From NCBI GenBank assembly GCA_016716305.1, contig JADJWP010000002.1, positions 248,001 through 312,000 on the forward strand: a DNA stretch of 64,000 nt. The letters are read 5' to 3'. Position numbers and translations under genes: made by a program. The notes beneath the pieces are model-generated. The model saw nothing but the letters and a program-made list of their open reading frames with translations, was not told where the DNA came from and searched no databases. Position 1 is the stretch's first letter. The number at the start of each line of letters is the position of its first letter. Source of the DNA: Chloracidobacterium sp. GTDB taxonomy: Bacteria; Acidobacteriota; Blastocatellia; Pyrinomonadales; Pyrinomonadaceae. Below, one piece after another: positions 59,634 to 64,000 of this stretch.

Positions 59634-59906
59634 CTATTTACTGTCGTCGTCAGACGGCGGTATGTAGGGCAGATCTTCGGCACGGCGTCTAGTCGGGGGA
59701 TCGCTTGCCCTACGGCGCGGGACGGCACCGGTCGTCCGTCGGTCGACGCTTCCGGCCGGCAAGCCTTTTCCGTGTACGGCTTCGACGAGAATTCGGGTTA
59801 TTTCCTGAGATAGGGTCCTGTGTTCCGCGGCGGCACGACGCCTGAGCGACTCTTTTAGCTCATTTGGAACGTAGGCGCCAATGAATACACCTTTTCTGTT
59901 AGCCAT
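59634..59906 (-). CDS. Ribbon-helix-helix (Arc/CopG-like) protein
   Basis: 90 residues. A ribbon strand (GVFIGAYVPNELKESLRRRA) and helix-turn-helix (AAEHRTLSQEITRILVEAV) make an RHH fold in the first half; the second half is Arg/Pro-rich and disordered. Arc/CopG-type proteins are DNA-binding, often antitoxins, but no toxin gene is adjacent. It lies just before the RNase P RNA gene on the same strand, separated by about 47 bases. Confidence 0.75.
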   Translation of the reverse strand: MANRKGVFIGAYVPNELKESLRRRAAAEHRTLSQEITRILVEAVHGKGLPAGSVDRRTTGAVPRRRASDPPTRRRAEDLPYIPPSDDDSK

Positions 59907-59953
59907 ACGATCGATTGTTTCTCCTAGAATTACGTGAACGACGGAAAAAGTGC

Positions 59954-60353
59954 TTGCCGTGGTACAAACCTATAAGCCGAATTTTGTCCTGCCGAAACCG
60001 ACAGTTGACGATCATTCATCTAGGCCGGACGTTACCATCCGACTCTAGCGACCTACCCGAAAACACCGACGATGTTTCCATCGTACATCGGGCGGGCAGC
60101 CCGTTAGCGTTTTCCTATTTGGTCTTGCACCACGAGGAGTTTACCTGGCCGCGCCTGTTTCCATGCACGCCGGTGAGCTCTTACCTCACCGTTTCACCCT
60201 TGACCTTCGAAAAGGCAGGTCTGTTCTCTGTTGCACTTGTCGTAATCGCCATATTCTGGCGATTCCCGGGTGTTACCCGGCTCGTTGCCCTTTGGTGTTC
60301 GGACTTTCCTCTGTCTTACGACAGCGACCGTCCAGTTCGCCCCACGGCGAAGC
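59954..60353 (-). ncRNA. rnpB: RNase P RNA, bacterial class A
   Basis: About 400 nt, read on the minus strand. The 5' region has the conserved AGGAAAGTCCG block, followed by the GGGCAACG-type helix, and the 3' region has the universal TTCGGCTTATAGG. P1 is formed by GCCGTGG (60342-60348) and CCACGGC (59956-59962). RNase P removes 5' leaders of pre-tRNAs. A TATAAT box lies at the expected distance. Exact ends are estimated from P1. Confidence 0.93.
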
Positions 60354-60359
60354 TAGAGG

Positions 60360-60365
60360 ATTATA
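60360..60365 (-). promoter_or_regulatory. Extended -10 promoter of rnpB
   Basis: TATAAT preceded by TGC (extended -10, TGN), seven bases before the likely RNA 5' end. The -35 position about 17 bases upstream reads TTTTAA, which is weak, as is often the case with extended -10 promoters. Confidence 0.75.
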
Positions 60366-60439
60366 GCAAAAATCGTTCAGTATTAAAACGGTGTAAACAG
60401 GGTTTCCCGTCATTGTGGCCATCGAATTGTGAACGGCGT

Positions 60440-62251
60440 TCAAAATCTGTTCCCGATCAAGAAATCGTCTGGGAACAAATGTGCCCATTTTGACCGGACA
60501 GTTGCTATCGCCGATCGCTCGACCTCATCTGCAGTCTTGCATTCTAATATCCGTTCAGCCAGATCCCGTGCCTCCTCGTAAGCAATTCCTCGGATTATTC
60601 GCTGGACTCGTTCGATCGAACTGATATTCATGCTCAGTTCCGTTGCCCCGAGACCGACAAGGATCGGCACATAGAATGGCGAACCCGACATTTCTCCGCA
60701 TAAAATGACGGGCTTTTGACGCTGCCCGGCAGCGGTCAAAACGGATCTGATCGCCTGGATCACAGAAGGATGTAGTGTGCGGTACCAGTTGGCAACATTC
60801 TCATTATCTCTGTCGACGGCCAAAAGGTACTGAATTAAGTCATTTGTTCCTAGACAAATAAAATCGACTTCTTCAAGTATCGCGTCAATCACCAGAAGAG
60901 CGGCAGGGACCTCGATCATAGCGCCGATTCCCGGCGTGTCTACCGACGTGCCTTTCTTTTCAAGATCGATCCGCTCAAGATTAAGCATGTTCCGAACTTC
61001 GCGAATCTCGGCTAATCCCGCGATCATGGGAATGACCATGTCGATGTTCTGCTCCGTATTTGCTCGCAGGATCGCACGGAGTTGTACCCTTAGCTGTTTT
61101 GGGTAGGCTAAGCTCAATCGAACACCTCGCAGCCCGAGGGCAGGGTTACGTTCCCGGTCTTCTTGACGTTCGATCAATTGGCCGATACCTATGTCAAAGG
61201 TCCTAATTCGCAAGCGGTCCTTTCCGGCGACTGCCGCTAACCTGCGATATGCTTCGAATTGTTGGTTTTCAGATGGAAAGCCTTTGAATCGATTAAAGAG
61301 TGACTCCGAGCGAAACAGGCCGATCCCCTTTACTCCGAGCGTCTTAGCCCGCGAGTAAGAAACAGGTAGGTCAGCGTTTGCCCGGATGATCACCTCACGC
61401 CCATCTAATGTGGTCAATGGCTTAGACGGCGCGAGCTTCCTACTGGACGCGGTTTTTACGGATCGGGCTTTCGTTAATCGATACTCTTCGGTTGTGGCAT
61501 CGGAGGGATCAATGATCACAAGTCCATTGTAACCGTCTACAATGGCCTTATCACCGGTTTCCAAACGACGAAGAACGTGCTTCAGGCCCGTGACCGCGGG
61601 AATGTTCGATTCGCGTGCAAGAATGAATGTGTGTGACGTCCAGCCACCGTGCTCCGATATCAATGCGACCGGTTTTTTGCCATGCAGTCCGGCAATGGTC
61701 GAGGGGCGAAGATCTCTTGATGCAATGATCGAGTTGGGTCCTAATCGGATCTTCGGACTCGCCTTTCCTGCCAAAGCATTCAGAATTCGGTCAGCAACGT
61801 CCTCAATATCGATATACCGATCCCTGAGGTGTTCGCTTGTCATTGCGTGAAAGCGAGCGATGTATTCGTCGGCGACACACTTTAGAGCCCACTCGGCATT
61901 TACGCACTGTTTGACTACATGATCTTCGATCTTGCTTCTGAGCGTCTTATCGTCAAGTATCAGTTGCTGAGCTTCGAATATTCCAGGACCGGATATCGAG
62001 CTCTTTCCTGACTCCGCACTAGCGAGTTCACGAAGTTGCTTTTCAGCGAGGCGAAAGGCAGAACGCAGACGTTTGATCTCTGAAGCGGTCTCTTCCGAAG
62101 GTAGATCGACGCGGAAAAACTGTCGATTTCGGCCATGTAGACAAATAACTTTGCCAAAGGCGATGCCCCGGGAAACAGCCTTTCCTTTGATCCGCGTCTC
62201 AACTTTGTCGAAAACTGCGGAAGAACGATTTCCGTTGCTTTGAGTAGGCAT
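60440..62251 (-). CDS. ptsI: Phosphoenolpyruvate-protein phosphotransferase (PTS enzyme I)
   Basis: 603-residue cytoplasmic EI that transfers phosphate from PEP to HPr. The swivel domain holds EHGGWTSHTFILARESNIP with the phospho-His at residue 207 (the TSH histidine), and the barrel has GIGLFRSESLFNRF, GLRGVRLSLAYPKQLRVQLR, GAMIEVPAALLVID, and FICLGTNDLIQYLLAVDRDN, with ILCGEMSGSP bearing the active Cys. HPr and EII genes are not in the window. The gene ends about 87 bases upstream of rnpB. Confidence 0.93.
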   Translation of the reverse strand: MPTQSNGNRSSAVFDKVETRIKGKAVSRGIAFGKVICLHGRNRQFFRVDLPSEETASEIKRLRSAFRLAEKQLRELASAESGKSSISGPGIFEAQQLILDDKTLRSKIEDHVVKQCVNAEWALKCVADEYIARFHAMTSEHLRDRYIDIEDVADRILNALAGKASPKIRLGPNSIIASRDLRPSTIAGLHGKKPVALISEHGGWTSHTFILARESNIPAVTGLKHVLRRLETGDKAIVDGYNGLVIIDPSDATTEEYRLTKARSVKTASSRKLAPSKPLTTLDGREVIIRANADLPVSYSRAKTLGVKGIGLFRSESLFNRFKGFPSENQQFEAYRRLAAVAGKDRLRIRTFDIGIGQLIERQEDRERNPALGLRGVRLSLAYPKQLRVQLRAILRANTEQNIDMVIPMIAGLAEIREVRNMLNLERIDLEKKGTSVDTPGIGAMIEVPAALLVIDAILEEVDFICLGTNDLIQYLLAVDRDNENVANWYRTLHPSVIQAIRSVLTAAGQRQKPVILCGEMSGSPFYVPILVGLGATELSMNISSIERVQRIIRGIAYEEARDLAERILECKTADEVERSAIATVRSKWAHLFPDDFLIGNRF

Positions 62252-62282
62252 CTTCGAAATGAGAGCTGCCGTTCGTTGGGAC

Positions 62283-63185
62283 TCAGCTTCCGAAGCTGAA
62301 GCCTCCGCCGCTTCCGCCTTGCGATGGGAAAAACGGCTTCAAGAGTCCGGCAAATGCCGCAAGGTTGCGTGTTTGAATGAGAATTTCACCGGGGCCCGTA
62401 AACTCGGCGACCATACCTTCACCGCTGAGAAAGCTTCTGAAGAATCCACTCTTCGCAGCTTTGCGAAGACTGTACTGCAGGTGCCCTTCCCACGCGACAA
62501 GATGTCCGGTGTCGATCACATACTGTTCACCGGGTCTGAGTACCTTGCGATGTATAGCTCCGAACGATGAAACGAGCAATAGGCCTGTCCCCGTAACCTC
62601 TAAAACAAAAAGCCCCTCGCCGCCAAAAAATGATTTCGTCCCGCCAAATTTGGTATCTACCTGCAGTCCAACGTCACCGGCCAAATATGAACTCGATTGA
62701 ACCTTGAACATCTGGTTCGCCATTTCAATACCGGTTATGTCTCCGGGAGCTCCGGGAGCGAGCGTTACTTCGCCCGGGCCCCCACGAGCCGTGAAGGTCG
62801 AAACGAAGGCTGATTCACCGCCAACCGCCCTTTTCAAGGCGCCGAAAACACCACCTTTCATCTCGGAATGGAGATCGATGTTTGCTGACATCGAAACCAT
62901 CGCTCCGGCTTCTGCGGCGATAGCTTGCTCTGGCTGAAGATTGACAACGGCCAGCGCAAACGAACCGGGATGCTTGATCTCCCAAGTGTATCCACGGCCC
63001 TGACCTCTGCCGTCGGCGTCTAAGTGAAACGCACCTGCTGCGGTTCCCTGCTGCATAGGCGGAGCCTGCTGCTGAACGTGGGGAGCCTGCTGCTGATCGG
63101 GCGTAGCGGCGGCGAGCGTGAATCCGCATGATCCGCAGAAGCGGGCATTAGGCAAAAGCTCGACGGTACATCTTGGGCAATTCAT
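62283..63185 (-). CDS. AIM24/TIGR00266-family protein with N-terminal zinc ribbon
   Basis: 300 residues. Zinc-ribbon start MNCPRCTVELLPNARFCGSC, a Gln/Pro linker, then an AIM24-like beta-sandwich: IAAEAGAMVSMSANID, SAFVSTFTARGGPGEVTLAP, GGTKSFFGGEGLFVLEVTG and GHLVAWEGHLQYSL. A Gly-rich end follows. The family is widespread and uncharacterised in bacteria (mitochondrial AIM24 affects MICOS in yeast). The ATG overlaps the stop of the LOG-family gene upstream (ATGA). Confidence 0.88.
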   Translation of the reverse strand: MNCPRCTVELLPNARFCGSCGFTLAAATPDQQQAPHVQQQAPPMQQGTAAGAFHLDADGRGQGRGYTWEIKHPGSFALAVVNLQPEQAIAAEAGAMVSMSANIDLHSEMKGGVFGALKRAVGGESAFVSTFTARGGPGEVTLAPGAPGDITGIEMANQMFKVQSSSYLAGDVGLQVDTKFGGTKSFFGGEGLFVLEVTGTGLLLVSSFGAIHRKVLRPGEQYVIDTGHLVAWEGHLQYSLRKAAKSGFFRSFLSGEGMVAEFTGPGEILIQTRNLAAFAGLLKPFFPSQGGSGGGFSFGS

Positions 63186-63736
63186 ACAACGACACCTCGC
63201 GATTTCTCAACGATAATTCCGCAAGCCTCGTCGGCGTTGTGTGCGAAATCAAGCAGAGCAACGTCCTCAGCCGAAACGACCAGGTTGCTTTGCCACGCAT
63301 GGACCACATCTTTCCAACAATCACCGATCAGCACCAGCGGGCGACGATCGAGAACGCCCGTTTGAAGCTTGTTCCAAACAAGCGAGATCTCGGTTACGGT
63401 CCCCATGCCTCCGCGGAACGCAACGAATCCAACCGAACGCGTTATCAGGTTTTGAAGACGCTCGTAGAAGTGATTTGTTGCGACCTTATCGGTCAAGTAG
63501 CGATTTGGCTCCGATTTAAACTGGTTCATCACGATACCGAACACGCGACCGCCAGCCTCACGAGCTCCGCGAGAGGCGGCCTCCATAACGCCAAGGTAAC
63601 CGCCGGTGCATATCGTGAAACCCGTTTTAGCTAGTTTGAAACCGAGTTCCTCGGCATCTTTGTATTCAGGCGATCCGGGGCCGCACTTGGAGCCGCCAAA
63701 GATCGTCACTATTCTGTCGTTTCCACTTACGATCAC
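63182..63736 (-). CDS. LOG family protein (lysine-decarboxylase-like/nucleotide phosphoribohydrolase fold)
   Basis: 184-residue Rossmann-fold protein: TIFGGSKCGPGSPEY, CTGGYLGVMEAASRGARE and FVAFRGGMGTVTEISLVWNK. Most LOG proteins carry PGGxGTxxE for nucleotide 5'-monophosphate hydrolysis (cytokinin activation in plants, PpnN-like in bacteria); here the first Pro is Arg (RGGMGTVTE). The Glu is kept. The gene is coupled to the AIM24-like gene. Confidence 0.88.
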   Translation of the reverse strand: MIVSGNDRIVTIFGGSKCGPGSPEYKDAEELGFKLAKTGFTICTGGYLGVMEAASRGAREAGGRVFGIVMNQFKSEPNRYLTDKVATNHFYERLQNLITRSVGFVAFRGGMGTVTEISLVWNKLQTGVLDRRPLVLIGDCWKDVVHAWQSNLVVSAEDVALLDFAHNADEACGIIVEKSRGVVV

Positions 63737-63802
63737 AATCGTTTGACCATCCTGATCTCACTGATTTCGAACATCTCGATTATAGCCAAGTAATGACGTT
63801 TC

Positions 63803-64000
63803 TCAAATTGCCGCTTTTTTCTCAGCTTCTTCCGGGGTGACATTACCGGCATCATGAATTGCCTGGGTAGTATTCGTGAAAAGAAGGATCAGGCTGCCGG
63901 TCACGAAAAAGAAGATCAGCGCCAATATTGCGGGCCTGAACGATCCCGTAATTCCAACGACCACGGCAAATACCAGATTCCCCAACCAAGAAGTACCCTT
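63803..64000 (-). CDS. MFS transporter, UMF1-like, C-terminal part (window-truncated)
   Basis: The visible 65 residues end a membrane transporter: TSWLGNLVFAVVVGITGSFR then PAILALIFFFVTGSLILLFT, two transmembrane segments, and a soluble DAGNVTPEEAEKK tail. The frame is open through base 64000, so the gene continues right. The pattern resembles the C-terminus of UMF1-type permeases (MFS family); substrate unknown. Confidence 0.7.
   Translation of the reverse strand, partial: KGTSWLGNLVFAVVVGITGSFRPAILALIFFFVTGSLILLFTNTTQAIHDAGNVTPEEAEKKAAI

Overview
The window reads as a chromosomal segment of a Gram-negative-type bacterium of moderate G+C. The best guess, by inference from gene content only, is an Acidobacteriota of the Blastocatellia/Pyrinomonadaceae kind. 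Supporting signs are a CxxCH/choice-of-anchor protein with VCBS-type repeats, a PqqD/HprK-like pair beside an exopolysaccharide locus, a KorAB-type 2-oxoacid:ferredoxin oxidoreductase, and many small ArsR/SRPBCC/DUF genes. No marker here fixes the taxonomy. Both window ends cut genes: dnaE on the left and a UMF1-like MFS transporter on the right.

Layout. 0-7.3 kb is housekeeping: dnaE overlapping accA, ssb, a PQQ-propeller protein, a YdcH-like protein, and the tRNA-t6A gene tsaB with rimI. 7.3-9.6 kb holds an unusual trio: a nucleotidyltransferase, a PqqD-domain protein that continues into a Tat-like hydrophobic segment and a six-cysteine tail, and an HprK-like P-loop protein. 9.7-33.4 kb is a complete-looking surface polysaccharide locus. 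It has a WecA/WbpL-type initiator, glycosyltransferases, genes that look like UDP-L-FucNAc synthesis (dehydratase, reductase, 2-epimerase), heptose genes including an adenylyltransferase-GmhA fusion, a GT9 transferase, a Wzy-like polymerase, a Wzx-like flippase, a GDP-mannose 3,5-epimerase-like enzyme, a Wzc-like co-polymerase/kinase and a Wza-like exporter. A three-gene plus-strand island (21.9-25.1 kb) sits inside it.

33.5-41.8 kb carries mutS, a NagZ-like glycosidase, a peptide-binding lipoprotein, tRNA-Gly and tRNA-Cys, and dsbD. 41.8-46.0 kb is korA-TPR-korB, where an A+T-richer TPR gene separates the two enzyme subunits. 46.0-52.7 kb is accessory: a reductase-like protein, WGR/DUF4240, DUF1801, a hydrolase, two SRPBCC proteins with an ArsR repressor, DUF2200 and a membrane protein. 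Two hairpin-rich repeat elements lie here, one of which supplies the end of a coding sequence.

52.7-64 kb has an FAD/Fe-S oxidoreductase that could exchange electrons with KorAB via ferredoxin, two tiny membrane proteins, the CxxCH/VCBS secreted protein, a prepilin peptidase, small zinc-ribbon, TPR and ribbon-helix-helix proteins, the RNase P RNA gene with a clear promoter, a PTS enzyme I, an AIM24-like protein and a LOG-family protein. The most novel-looking items are the PqqD/HprK/nucleotidyltransferase trio, the adenylyltransferase-GmhA fusion, the TPR gene inside the kor operon, and the two structured repeats.
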